Positions 8,331 to 17,100 are shown, numbered from the stretch's first letter. The stretch: 39,941 nt of DNA from Methanococcoides alaskense (GCF_031454185.1 NZ_JAVDQI010000013.1:1-39941); one strand, 5' to 3'. A program made the numbers and translations. The notes: generated by a model from the letters alone, not told the origin.

Positions 8331-8656
8331 TGGGCCCGAGGAGAGCCGTGACCCAGATGACGCTTCTGGAGCGCGAGTAGAGGTAATTCGCTTACGCTCA
8401 ATACCTCAATAATAGAACAACAAAAAAACAATTGAACTCAGAGATCACAAAACAAAGCTCTTAATTGCAAAATTCAAAAGAATAGAAGTGTAGTGGGCCC
8501 GATGAGAGCCGTGACCCAGATAACGCTTCTGGAGCGCGAGTCGAGGTAATTCGCTTACGCTCAATACCTCAATAATAGAACAACAAAAAAACAATTGAAC
8601 TCAGAAATCACAAAACAAAGATCTTAATTGCAAAATTCAAAAGAATAGAAGTGTAG
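8331..8656. repeat. two 163-bp tandem repeats beside tRNA-Ile
   Basis: Units start at 8331 and 8494, and the next start, 8657, is the 3' end of tRNA-Ile. Each unit begins with tgggcccga(t/g)gaga, the complement of the last 14 bases of that tRNA. Then comes a shared block with short dyads (CGCT-TCTGG-AGCG and GAGGTA...TACCTC), then an identical AT-rich tail ending 'aatagaagtgtag'. The two copies differ by only a few substitutions. No ORF or full tRNA cloverleaf can be drawn in them. Confidence 0.85.
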
Positions 8657-8730
8657 TGGGCCCGATGAGATTCGAACTCATGGCCTCACGGTTATCAGCC
8701 GTGCGCTCCACCTAGCTAAGCTACGGGCCC
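8657..8730 (-). tRNA. tRNA-Ile (GAU)
   Basis: 74 nt on the minus strand. The acceptor GGGCCCG/CGGGCCC pairs fully. The anticodon stem CACGG/CCGTG encloses loop CTGATAA, so the anticodon is GAT. The T arm is ATGAG-TTCGAAT-CTCAT. The discriminator is A; CCA is not encoded. Confidence 0.96.
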
Positions 8731-8914
8731 AATGCGTATCTTGCACGATGCTGTTCATCGTACGAGCTACACAATACTCATTCTACTACATTAAGATTTC
8801 CCCTTAGGCTCGCCTCTCCTCGAAAAAATACATAGAGATGCAGAATAGAGCTACAATTGAAAGCGATAAGTTTATCATAAATCATTGTAATTATGTCACT
8901 AATTATCCAATTGT

Positions 8915-8989
8915 GGGCCGGTAGATCAGGGGAAGATCGCTACCTTGGCATGGTAGAGGCCTCGGGTTCAATTCCCGACCGGTCCACCA
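8915..8989 (+). tRNA. tRNA-Ala (GGC), CCA encoded
   Basis: Acceptor GGGCCGG/CCGGTCC includes the G3-U70 wobble pair that identifies tRNA-Ala. The anticodon stem CTACC/GGTAG holds loop TTGGCAT, anticodon GGC. The T arm contains GGGTTCAATTCCC. The mature 3' CCA is encoded at 8987-8989. A TATA-like TTTATCATAA lies about 40 bp upstream. Confidence 0.95.
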
Positions 8990-9018
8990 ACTTCAATTTT
9001 TAAAGAACAAACACGCAA

Positions 9019-10188
9019 TCAGCTATTTTGCCTGCGGTTCAACGTGTACATCTGTACCTTTTTCATCTTTGCAAGGTTGACCATTCGATCCATTTCAGCT
9101 TTTTCCAGAGGACGGGCTTCCAGATAGCCACTATCGATCGCCTCATTGAAGATCTCATACCCGATCGACGTCCTTGCGAGCACTGTAGTCCAGCCGACCG
9201 GAGTTCCCACGCCACCAAATGAAATATCAGTGTTCTCAGCAGCCATATCGGTACAGAACTTACACGAACTGCAACGGTATTGGTCCAATTCTGAAAGATC
9301 GTAGCTTTTCATACCTTCAGAAGTACCAAACTCAAAGAGCCCTTTTCTGATCTTCATTGAATGGATATCAGCAAGGTCCAGCCCTTTTGACTCAACGAAT
9401 TCTTTAATTCCATCGTGCTCAAAACTATCCATACAGAACAGACCAAACTTAAGCACCCTTGCCCTTAAGAAAAGATGAAGAAAACCATATGAACTTGTCT
9501 GCATCTTGTGTACCGCGTCTATATTACAGCTTGGGCCAACAAATCCAATGCTCCCCATCTCCTGCTTTATGGCGCTCATCAAAGGCTCCAAGGTCATGCT
9601 ATGGGTATAGATGCTCCCCGCAGACTCAAGCACTTCAGCAGAGGTCCTGACTATCACAGGCTCAGCCTTCCAGGGCTCATCCTCGGACCTTTTCGTAACG
9701 ATGGCACAATCCAGCAATCCCTCATCAAGTGCGTATGCCAGCATTGAAGTTACAACGCCGCCATCCTGCCCTTTCAATCCGGGAATAGTGGATCTTGCAG
9801 CATAGCCATACCTTATCTTTCCAATGAGGTCCTCCTCCTTGGTGATGGTCCGAGGACATTGATTATAGCAAACCCCACATGCAGTGCATTTACCCACAAG
9901 TTTTGGCTTGTTGTCTACAAAAGTAACACATTCACAGGAAGCAACGCATGCACCACACAAAGTGCAGATCCCAGTCTTGATTATCTCCTTGTTCAGTCTG
10001 CCAAAGGATATCTTCTCCTGGTCTCCGATAGTGCGCTTGAGGCGTATAACACTTTTTTCAAGCCTGTCGAACTTGCTTTTGCACTTGCCAGAACAGAAAT
10101 AGTATGTTTTGCCACCATATTCAGTGACATATTCACTATCTTTAGATACTTGGGACTTACAGATGGGATCTATTAGCATTGTTATCAT
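9019..10188 (-). CDS. YHS-domain / F420 hydrogenase-dehydrogenase beta subunit fusion
   Basis: 389 aa in three parts. Residues ~5-42 are a YHS/TRASH-type metal-binding domain (DPICKSQV...YYFCSGKCKSKFD). Residues ~72-115 hold two [4Fe-4S] motifs (CTLCGACVASCEC and CTACGVCYNQCPRT). The rest is FrhB-like N- and C-terminal domains (KGQDGGVVTSMLAYALDEGL, FVGPSCNIDAV, CSSCKFCTDMAAENTDISFGG). FrhB proteins use FAD and Fe-S clusters to exchange electrons with coenzyme F420. The partner is unknown; there is no hydrogenase or Fpo gene nearby. The ATG at 10188 is used; the in-frame ATG at 10179 with GGAATG upstream is an alternative. Soluble, monocistronic. Confidence 0.85.
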   Translation of the reverse strand: MITMLIDPICKSQVSKDSEYVTEYGGKTYYFCSGKCKSKFDRLEKSVIRLKRTIGDQEKISFGRLNKEIIKTGICTLCGACVASCECVTFVDNKPKLVGKCTACGVCYNQCPRTITKEEDLIGKIRYGYAARSTIPGLKGQDGGVVTSMLAYALDEGLLDCAIVTKRSEDEPWKAEPVIVRTSAEVLESAGSIYTHSMTLEPLMSAIKQEMGSIGFVGPSCNIDAVHKMQTSSYGFLHLFLRARVLKFGLFCMDSFEHDGIKEFVESKGLDLADIHSMKIRKGLFEFGTSEGMKSYDLSELDQYRCSSCKFCTDMAAENTDISFGGVGTPVGWTTVLARTSIGYEIFNEAIDSGYLEARPLEKAEMDRMVNLAKMKKVQMYTLNRRQNS

Positions 10189-10222
10189 TCCAAACGAATG
10201 TGAATAATAGCACTAACAAATC

Positions 10223-10250
10223 ATTCATATTAAAGCTAACTTTAATGAAT
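10223..10250. promoter_or_regulatory. imperfect inverted repeat upstream of the YHS-FrhB gene
   Basis: ATTCATATTAAAG-ctaa-CTTTAATGAAT is an 11-bp dyad with a 2-nt bulge, 35-62 bp before the start codon. It may be an operator; AT-rich, so weak. Confidence 0.35.
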
Positions 10251-10324
10251 GTTAATTTTAATTGTTTATAATGATGGAAAATAAAAGGACTAAAAAACCA
10301 AGTATTGAGAATCGATAACTAAAA

Positions 10325-10364
10325 CAAAAAAAGAAAGGGACACTTCGACAACATTATCGAAGTG
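10325..10364 (-). terminator. terminator of the cobN operon
   Basis: CACTTCGA at 10341-10348 pairs perfectly with TCGAAGTG at 10357-10364. On the minus strand the stem is followed by TCCCTTTCTTTTTTTG, 15 bp after the cobN stop. Confidence 0.75.
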
Positions 10365-10378
10365 CTACTAAATTGATA

Positions 10379-13300
10379 TTAGACCCCTCGTCTCCTGAAA
10401 CCGATAAATATGACAGAAACGGCCAATATGACCAATACGCTGCCTAAAATATCAGCACCGGAGAAGGATGTAGACGACGAGGATGAATCACTTGTTGTGG
10501 ATTCTTTTGTCATTTCATACCCTTCAACGTAGTTGTCTGGTGTGTTTTGCTGAGAAGACTCTGTTGCCTGTTCGGTGGTAGTTCCATACCCTCCATCAAC
10601 ACTGCTTGTGCTAGTGGTATTGACAATCGAAGCAGATGCAGTAGTTCCGCTACTGCTGCTGCGAGTACTGGAAGCTGATGATGAAGTTTCCCTCTGTGTG
10701 GCTTCCTGCATCAGTTTGTTGTACTCGTCTATGGTCTCCTGTGAAACAACACCTGGTATGGACATCACGCCCTGTATATAACTATCAAGCAACGGATTAC
10801 CACAGGTATGGTGACAGCATGTTACACCGTTCTCGACCACAGATTCTGCGTACTCCTTCACCAAGTTCTGAAGTGTCTCATCCGAGGCATCCCAGTAGTC
10901 TTTCCTTGCGGTTTCAAGCATGCGAGCAGTCATGGACTGATATTGATATGGGTTGTCATTGAAGAATTCCTCCATACCAAGATCGTACTTGTCGTCGACG
11001 TAGATGTCGTATATCTCATTCCAGTCAGAATCCTTCACCAATCCAGGGGTCGTCGCATCCCAGCCCCACATATGCTCGGTGAACTTCATGAACTCCCTAG
11101 CACCAGCGTAATCGTATTCCATCATACCCTCTATCCATTTAGGATTGAAATATCTTGCACGCAACTCCGTCCTGAATGCCTCGTTCAGGGTAATGATCTG
11201 GGGATTGTCCACATTTTTCAGATCTGCAATATACATCTCCGGATTATCTCCTGTCAATGACCTCACCGCAAGCCCAAGTCCACCAAGGTACTGGTAGAAA
11301 TCATCGTTATCGATGAGCCCATACAAGTTCGTCGTATCACTGTGTATGGCAGCGTCAACATCCATTAAGTTCATCCTGAAAACGTCTTCATAGTTCTCAC
11401 CCCATATATCCTGCCCATAGATGTTGGACATGCGTGACATGTAAAGATCTGCAAGTTCATCATCACTGTCCCATGTCTCACTCGCGGTCACCGCTCCCGG
11501 AAGCCCTGTACCGTATGAACCCGGTGATTCAGTGAAGATCCTGGACTGTGAGAGCGCCTGTGCTGTAGTGTTGTTGTATCCACTGGCCAGAAGAGCATCT
11601 TCCATTATCAGGGAATTGTATCTGACATAGTTCGTTTCATTGGACTCATTGAGTGCTGCCACTGTTCGAACCGCCTTATCGATCAGCTCAAGCTGATACG
11701 GGAACGTGTCCCTGTACAGTCCTGAAGGTGTGATGACCACATCTATCCTTGGGTTGGTGTCATTCCTTGGAAGGACTTCAAAGCCTGTTATCCGACCATA
11801 ACTCCTTGTTGGATTTACTCCAAGAAGCGAATATATCTGAGCTTCCATGAGTCCACGATGACGCATCGTTTCCGTAGACCAGAGAACATAAGCTACCTTG
11901 TTTGGATAGGTGTTGTTATGTGTATCATGGTACTGCTGCACCAGCTGGTTTGCAAGGATCGCGCCCATAGTTGTTGTTTCCACATCAGGGAACTTCCTCT
12001 GGTCGAAACTGTAGAAGTTCCTGCCTGTTGGCAAAGCATCCGGATTTCGTATAGGATCATTTCCAGACCCAGGTTCAATATATCCTCCATTGAGAGCATA
12101 CAACGTCTGAGTGATCTCACGGGAGGTATTCCCCAGAGCACTGGAATAATTCAGTGCCAGATTCAGATCTGACGTGATGTTCGCGTCGGTGAGGTTCAGC
12201 ACATTTAACTGAGCAGTTGAAACGTTCGTGCCATTGAGCAATGTAGCATTCAAAAGCTCGGTTGCATAAGATTCAGCAGTATCAGTCCAATCCTCCTCAT
12301 CTCCTACATGGGGAATTACATCAACGATATGATCAATGAAAGCGCTGCGAAGCATTGATTTGACCATGGTGACGAGTTTTTCGTCCTGTGGTGCAACACC
12401 AAATGTGTGAAGTCCAAGGGGCATGAGCGTACCTTGTAGTTGATGAAGATAATCGTGGAGAGTGTCCGAAGCGAAGTTCGCAAAATCGACCTCTGGCATT
12501 GCCCTTAGTTCACCAGCCGTCACATTCAGATCATTTTCCATCGAGAGATTTTCGTAAAGTTGGATAGTACTGTTTCGATAAAGTGCCATCATTGCAGTAT
12601 CATTGGAACTTGCTGAATCCTCATAACTATGCATCGTATCATGCATAGTAGCCAGTTCACCATATAATTCTGCATCCGTTATTGGAGGGATCATGTGATC
12701 TATGATCACTGCATTGCCTCGACGTTTAGCCTGAGTACCTTCCCCTACATTATCCATGATGTATGGATATACTACAGGTGTATCAGCCACCATGATGGAT
12801 GGATAGTCATACTTCCACAGTCCAACCTCTTTCCCGGGCAACCATTCTTGAGTACCATGAGTACCGAAGTGGATCATAGCATCAGCATCATAGACATTGT
12901 TGATCCAGAAGTATGTCGCGAGATACTGATGAGTAGGAGGTAATGATTTATCGTGGTACATTACCGATTCATCTGACAGGTCGCCTCTGGTCGGCTGTGG
13001 TATGAAGTTGATATTACCAAGCTGTACGGTAGGGATCACAAACTTATTCTCGTACACCATAATGTTGCCTGGTGCTTCGCCCCATCGTGCTTCGATCTCA
13101 TCCTGTACGGACTGCGGCAGGGTGTTGTACCATGCGAGATATTCGTCCACTGGAACCAGCGTGACATTACCTGAGTTGACGACCTTCTCAAGTTCACCTG
13201 GTGCCCATGAACCAACGTTCCTGCTCTCGATGAATCTATCGATGAACTCACTGCCATTTGGAATAGTGCCATTTCCTACATCATAACCTGCTGTTCGCAT

Positions 13301-14977
13301 CTGCTCAAGCAGTAATGTAAAACTGGATCCAACATCAAGGTAACTGGCACCTATGTTGTTCTTGCCACCCTCATGATTATAGTAAATAATAGTCACTTTC
13401 TTGTTAGCATTGCTAACATGACCAAGTTCTGCCCAGGAGATCGCACGGTCACACATCCAGTCTAACTGTTGCATCTGGGGTTCATAGTATTTCTGCTGAG
13501 AGATTGGATCTGTAACCCTACCAGCAACCCATATGAAATCAATCAACCCATCGATCTCAGGTTGAGTGACATGGGAAGGAATTGAACTTGGGTCCATACC
13601 ATGTAAACTTTCATTGAACTGGTCTGGACCTTGGTAATAATCAAGCACACCCTTTATTACAGGAACACCATACCCCTCGAGATACTCAACACCTTTTTCC
13701 TGGTCTCCGTAATTGAGACTGAAGCCCTTTAATGAGATGATGGAATCTACCAGTACAGTTCCATTCTGTGTGAAATAGTCAACATCATTGGTGCATACTT
13801 TGTATGTTGAGAAAATAACATTATATCCTTTTGATTCCAGATTGTTGATTATTGCATCATCGGTGGTATGAAGAAGGGTTGTTTTCTCGATATTGTAACT
13901 TGCGATCACTCCAATAGTTGGTGCAGATGCATTGTACCCATTGCTCACATACCACTCAAGATATTCGGTACTGTTCTCGAATACCCTAGGGAATGCACCA
14001 GGGTGATAAATACCATGGTCAGGGATCGATGGTGCGGCTGGAGCCGAGTATTCAACGTACACATCCTCGAGGGTCGCTCCGATACAGCGGACCCAGTTCT
14101 CCATATTCGTGTATCCACTGTTATAGAGGTAATCCTTCATTGCGCTATGTGGCGCATTCTCCATATCGATGGTTCCTATTCCATAGACATCGCTCATACC
14201 AAAAAGTCCGATCTGTGAGCCACTGGCTTTTGCAGCGAGAAGCTCGTCCTTGAACTCGGGAAGTTCGTTGGCACCTATCATGTAGAGCATGATAACGTCC
14301 TGGTCAGAAACATCGCTGAGGTTAGCAGCTTCAGTACCACTCATCACAGTAACATTGAAATTGTCTGTGATCACACTTCTCTCTGACAGGACCTGAGAAA
14401 GATAATACCTGCTGGTATCAGAGTTGATAATATAGGTGATCTTTTGTTTGGACTGCAGAATAACAGGTTCTGGAATGGTCTCGTTCGCCCATGCATTGCA
14501 GAACTCCTGCCCCATGAACTTGAGCATGGATTCCATGTTGGTGTCACCGCCCTGTATCCAGTACCGTTCGACATCAGTGTAGTCATTTGTATACAGGTCA
14601 ACGTTTGGCAAGGTGATATTGGATGAAAGGTTATATCCTATCACGCTACAGCCATTGTCTTTGGCGATGGTCAGGTTAGATGTTAAGTTCGCCTGCCAGT
14701 CGTTAACAGCACCCTCTGACTGTGATTCGAGGAATATGACCGAATAATTCGAGAAATTGAATCCTGCCGGAACGGTTTCAGTACTGTTGAAGATCGTTAC
14801 GGTCAGGTTGGATGTGATGTTGGGGTGCGAAGACATAGTTATTAGCGAAGCTTCATTCACATCCGTGCCCAGCACAAACATTACATTCGTTTGGTTCTCA
14901 TCTGCCGATACCACTGGAGAAAGAGCCAGTAAAATCAAAACACTTAATAGTAATAATTGATGTTTTATATTTTGCAT
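10379..14977 (-). CDS. exported, membrane-anchored CobN-like chelatase
   Basis: 1532 aa of the CobN/BchH/ChlH family, whose members insert cobalt or magnesium into tetrapyrroles. The start is the ATG at 14977, preceded by GGGTGGATAAT; a frame opens at 15007 but lacks a site. MQNIKHQLLLLSVLILLALS is a Sec signal peptide, and many N-x-S/T sequons follow. CobN features include YYNHEGGKNNIGASYLDVG, HFGTHGTQEWLPGKEVGLW, PYIMDNVGEGTQAKRRGNAV and SYGRITGFEVLPR. Near residues 1382-1393 is the Cys/His cluster TCCHHTCGNP. A ~100-residue Ser/Thr-rich stalk leads to one membrane helix (ILGSVLVILAVSVIFIGF) and FRRRGV. The catalytic domain is therefore outside the cytoplasm, unlike classical CobN. It is the last gene of a block with an ExbB-type channel. 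Substrate and metal are not known. Confidence 0.9.
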   Translation of the reverse strand: MQNIKHQLLLLSVLILLALSPVVSADENQTNVMFVLGTDVNEASLITMSSHPNITSNLTVTIFNSTETVPAGFNFSNYSVIFLESQSEGAVNDWQANLTSNLTIAKDNGCSVIGYNLSSNITLPNVDLYTNDYTDVERYWIQGGDTNMESMLKFMGQEFCNAWANETIPEPVILQSKQKITYIINSDTSRYYLSQVLSERSVITDNFNVTVMSGTEAANLSDVSDQDVIMLYMIGANELPEFKDELLAAKASGSQIGLFGMSDVYGIGTIDMENAPHSAMKDYLYNSGYTNMENWVRCIGATLEDVYVEYSAPAAPSIPDHGIYHPGAFPRVFENSTEYLEWYVSNGYNASAPTIGVIASYNIEKTTLLHTTDDAIINNLESKGYNVIFSTYKVCTNDVDYFTQNGTVLVDSIISLKGFSLNYGDQEKGVEYLEGYGVPVIKGVLDYYQGPDQFNESLHGMDPSSIPSHVTQPEIDGLIDFIWVAGRVTDPISQQKYYEPQMQQLDWMCDRAISWAELGHVSNANKKVTIIYYNHEGGKNNIGASYLDVGSSFTLLLEQMRTAGYDVGNGTIPNGSEFIDRFIESRNVGSWAPGELEKVVNSGNVTLVPVDEYLAWYNTLPQSVQDEIEARWGEAPGNIMVYENKFVIPTVQLGNINFIPQPTRGDLSDESVMYHDKSLPPTHQYLATYFWINNVYDADAMIHFGTHGTQEWLPGKEVGLWKYDYPSIMVADTPVVYPYIMDNVGEGTQAKRRGNAVIIDHMIPPITDAELYGELATMHDTMHSYEDSASSNDTAMMALYRNSTIQLYENLSMENDLNVTAGELRAMPEVDFANFASDTLHDYLHQLQGTLMPLGLHTFGVAPQDEKLVTMVKSMLRSAFIDHIVDVIPHVGDEEDWTDTAESYATELLNATLLNGTNVSTAQLNVLNLTDANITSDLNLALNYSSALGNTSREITQTLYALNGGYIEPGSGNDPIRNPDALPTGRNFYSFDQRKFPDVETTTMGAILANQLVQQYHDTHNNTYPNKVAYVLWSTETMRHRGLMEAQIYSLLGVNPTRSYGRITGFEVLPRNDTNPRIDVVITPSGLYRDTFPYQLELIDKAVRTVAALNESNETNYVRYNSLIMEDALLASGYNNTTAQALSQSRIFTESPGSYGTGLPGAVTASETWDSDDELADLYMSRMSNIYGQDIWGENYEDVFRMNLMDVDAAIHSDTTNLYGLIDNDDFYQYLGGLGLAVRSLTGDNPEMYIADLKNVDNPQIITLNEAFRTELRARYFNPKWIEGMMEYDYAGAREFMKFTEHMWGWDATTPGLVKDSDWNEIYDIYVDDKYDLGMEEFFNDNPYQYQSMTARMLETARKDYWDASDETLQNLVKEYAESVVENGVTCCHHTCGNPLLDSYIQGVMSIPGVVSQETIDEYNKLMQEATQRETSSSASSTRSSSSGTTASASIVNTTSTSSVDGGYGTTTEQATESSQQNTPDNYVEGYEMTKESTTSDSSSSSTSFSGADILGSVLVILAVSVIFIGFRRRGV

Positions 14978-14999
14978 ATTATCCACCCGATAATGTGCC

Positions 15000-15044
15000 T
15001 GAAACATCCCGGAAATTTGCTTGGCGGCTTATCGGGATGTTTCA
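15000..15044 (-). promoter_or_regulatory. perfect 12-bp inverted repeat before cobN
   Basis: TGAAACATCCCG at 15000-15011 is the exact complement of CGGGATGTTTCA at 15033-15044; the spacer is 21 nt. It lies 23 bp upstream of the CobN start codon, in the gap after DUF2149. It may be an RNA stem controlling CobN translation, a processing site or an operator. Confidence 0.7.
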
Positions 15045-15150
15045 AACTACTAATTTTACCACATTCAATTCACTTCTTAATTCAAATTTTTTCTAATAAT
15101 GTTCAAATTCGATTTCACATCATAAAGAGCCAATAAAGACCAAAAATGGA

Positions 15151-15510
15151 TCATGAGCCGGTCTCATTACCTGAATCCGGAACATAGACGACCCTTCCAT
15201 CACCCAGCTGATAAGCAGTACCAAGAGCCTCACCGGTACCACCGCCGATCTGATCGGTCATATTCAGTACTTCTATATTCTGACCTTCCTTGACAATGAT
15301 CTTCATATCGGGCTGACCCGGATTTTTAACAATGGTTATATCTGCCGTAGGACTTAGAAGCTCAGGAAGCTGGAAAGACATGACAAGAGCTATCATAAGT
15401 GCTACTGAGAACACCATGGCAATATCGAATAGATTCGCAACCCCTGTCAGAGGGTTCTGGTCATCTTCCTCATAGAGGATGCCGGGCCTATGATAGCGTT
15501 TTCTCCTCAT
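15151..15510 (-). CDS. DUF2149 protein, ExbD/TolR-like topology
   Basis: 119 aa. An Arg-rich N-terminal tail (MRRKRYHRPGILYEEDD), then NPLTGVANLFDIAMVFSVALMIALVMSF as the single membrane helix, then an outside domain with VKNPGQPDMKIIVKEGQNIE. One helix with an Asp at its start and a small external domain recalls ExbD/TolR, which couple proton flow through ExbB/TolQ to work at the cell surface (inference). Its ATG overlaps the exbB-like stop by ATGA, so the two are translationally coupled. DUF2149 recurs in methanogens beside CobN-like genes, to my knowledge. Confidence 0.75.
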   Translation of the reverse strand: MRRKRYHRPGILYEEDDQNPLTGVANLFDIAMVFSVALMIALVMSFQLPELLSPTADITIVKNPGQPDMKIIVKEGQNIEVLNMTDQIGGGTGEALGTAYQLGDGRVVYVPDSGNETGS

Positions 15511-16136
15511 TGGTCACTCCCCATGGAATCCATAAGATAATCTATATCTGCCATATCCTGCCAGTACCACCGCTTTCTGATAAGTGTCAGGACATACCCT
15601 ACGACACCTGCGAACAGTCCGAGAACTGTTGTTGCAAAAGCGATCATCAGGTTGTTAGCAAGCTGTAGGATATCACCCTGTGCAAGACCAATGAGCGCAG
15701 GACCCAGTGGAATTAGGGTGCCCATCAGACCGAGCATTGGAGCAACCGTGGATAGTATCTTGGTCTGCTCCAGACGCTTTGTCATCCTTACCTCATACTC
15801 TTCTGAAAGCCAGTCAATAGAGGAGATAGAGTTCTGTTTCAGATATTCACCAGCATCTTTTGCAAATGAGGTTACCAATTGGTTCTGGTCAAGACTGTGC
15901 AGTTTTTCTGCCGCATTGTCAAGCGAAGAGGCTTTCACGCTTTCCTGCACACTTCGACCAACTTTTTCAAGTTCCCGTACATTGCGGTGACGTTTTGCAT
16001 ATTCCGAAATGAACTCACCGATCAATCCAAGAGATGCTGCGACTGCTAACAGCAGCAGTATGACCACTGGATATAACAACGCAGCTGATGCAGTGTACAT
16101 CAGCTGGAACAAAAATGAATCAATAGCCATTTTCAA
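15507..16136 (-). CDS. MotA/TolQ/ExbB-family proton channel
   Basis: 209 aa. Three membrane segments in the family's order: AALLYPVVILLLLAVAASLG near the N terminus, a long cytoplasmic helical loop with LEQTKILSTVAPMLGLMGTL leading into the second helix, and NNLMIAFATTVLGLFAGVVG as the third. The APMLGLMGTLIPLGPAL stretch matches the ExbB pore signature. It overlaps both neighbours by 4 bp (ATGA). It likely pairs with the DUF2149 protein to energise the exported CobN-like protein; the pairing is inference. Confidence 0.85.
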   Translation of the reverse strand: MKMAIDSFLFQLMYTASAALLYPVVILLLLAVAASLGLIGEFISEYAKRHRNVRELEKVGRSVQESVKASSLDNAAEKLHSLDQNQLVTSFAKDAGEYLKQNSISSIDWLSEEYEVRMTKRLEQTKILSTVAPMLGLMGTLIPLGPALIGLAQGDILQLANNLMIAFATTVLGLFAGVVGYVLTLIRKRWYWQDMADIDYLMDSMGSDQ

Positions 16137-16807
16137 TTACTCCGTATATTATTAAGAACAAATCCCCCGGCAATGAAGACCGCGAATACCACAAAGGGAA
16201 GAATATCCATAGGTGGTGCAGTATATTGAGGTATGTTCATCTGTTTAGTTTTGATGTAAGCAGGAACAATAATGGCACCCATTAGATAGTAGATACCAAG
16301 TATCATCATGATGTTACCGAGAGTTTCAGGGGTCTTGCCAAGTTTCTTGCAAAGCAGTGATGTTGACACGACAGAAATGAAAAAAACGACACCCACAAGC
16401 AACCCTATCAGAGTGCCACTCCTATCGATGTATGATGCCAGCAGCATACAGGATATGAACAATGCTGTCAGGCAAACAGGACAGGGGAGCGAGATAACAA
16501 GGAATGTCCGATGGGAAACATCACACCCGCAATTCCATTGTTTCTGCGTATAGATGCCTGCCCCGATCAGTAACAATGCAACCAGGACGTGGAGAGACAT
16601 ACCCATGCTCGTAATAACATCAAGGTTCGACTGGTCCACATATCCTATCAGACTACCCAGAACGATGGACAAAATAAGATAACTGGAAGCCAATAGAAGA
16701 ATGCTTTTCAGACTACGGTTAGAGAAACCACAACCAATCCCGGTTTTTACACCAAAGAGCAAGATAGCCATTAGGATACCTACGACTGTGAGAATTACCA
16801 TGTTCAT
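16133..16807 (-). CDS. DUF2162 polytopic membrane protein (putative transporter)
   Basis: 224 aa with about seven hydrophobic segments. Cysteines cluster at loops: TGIGCGF, WNCGCDVSHR and LPCPVCLTALFISC. DUF2162 is annotated as a predicted transporter in archaea; substrate unknown. The start at 16807 has GGGTGGTACTAA before the ATG. It is the first gene of the four-gene chelatase block and its stop overlaps the channel gene. A cobalt, nickel or tetrapyrrole transport role fits the context but is not shown by the sequence. Confidence 0.7.
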   Translation of the reverse strand: MNMVILTVVGILMAILLFGVKTGIGCGFSNRSLKSILLLASSYLILSIVLGSLIGYVDQSNLDVITSMGMSLHVLVALLLIGAGIYTQKQWNCGCDVSHRTFLVISLPCPVCLTALFISCMLLASYIDRSGTLIGLLVGVVFFISVVSTSLLCKKLGKTPETLGNIMMILGIYYLMGAIIVPAYIKTKQMNIPQYTAPPMDILPFVVFAVFIAGGFVLNNIRSN

Positions 16808-16945
16808 TTAGTACCACCCATTAGGCATGGCGAGCTAAATGCTGAAATGTATTCATTTATGACCACATATATCACCTTTTTTGCTTATAGTTAATATCTA
16901 AATTTTGAAGTTATATGCATAATTTAATGCAACCCATCTGAATTG

Positions 16946-16963
16946 TAACAAGTAAATTTGTTA
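16946..16963. promoter_or_regulatory. dyad TAACAA-N6-TTGTTA, candidate operator
   Basis: A perfect 6-6-6 dyad 139-156 bp upstream of DUF2162, within the cluster of TATA-like words. Confidence 0.4.
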
Positions 16964-17077
16964 TGACATATAAGGACGTGTATTTAGATTATATATGTAA
17001 CTATAACTGTGTATATAACACTGCCAAAATAATACACATGTAATCTAATTTGGTAACGATTGCGCAATCGAATTAGA

Positions 17078-17100
17078 AGTTTTTTAAAAAAAAGAAAAGA
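17078..17100 (-). terminator. T-rich terminator after the ArsR-like gene
   Basis: On the minus strand TCTTTTCTTTTTTTTAAAAAAC lies about 60 bp after the stop of the regulator. Archaeal termination often needs only a T-run. Confidence 0.45.

Noticed and set aside
8331..8656. The 163-bp units as complete extra tRNA genes
   Set aside because: Only the last 14 bases match tRNA-Ile; no acceptor partner, D arm or T loop can be drawn.
10575..14626. Many frames of 60-150 codons opposite the cobN-like gene
   Set aside because: Shadows of a long, well-supported gene.
15000..15044. Cobalamin riboswitch before cobN
   Set aside because: The stem is simple and I see no B12-box-like core; such riboswitches are not established in archaea.
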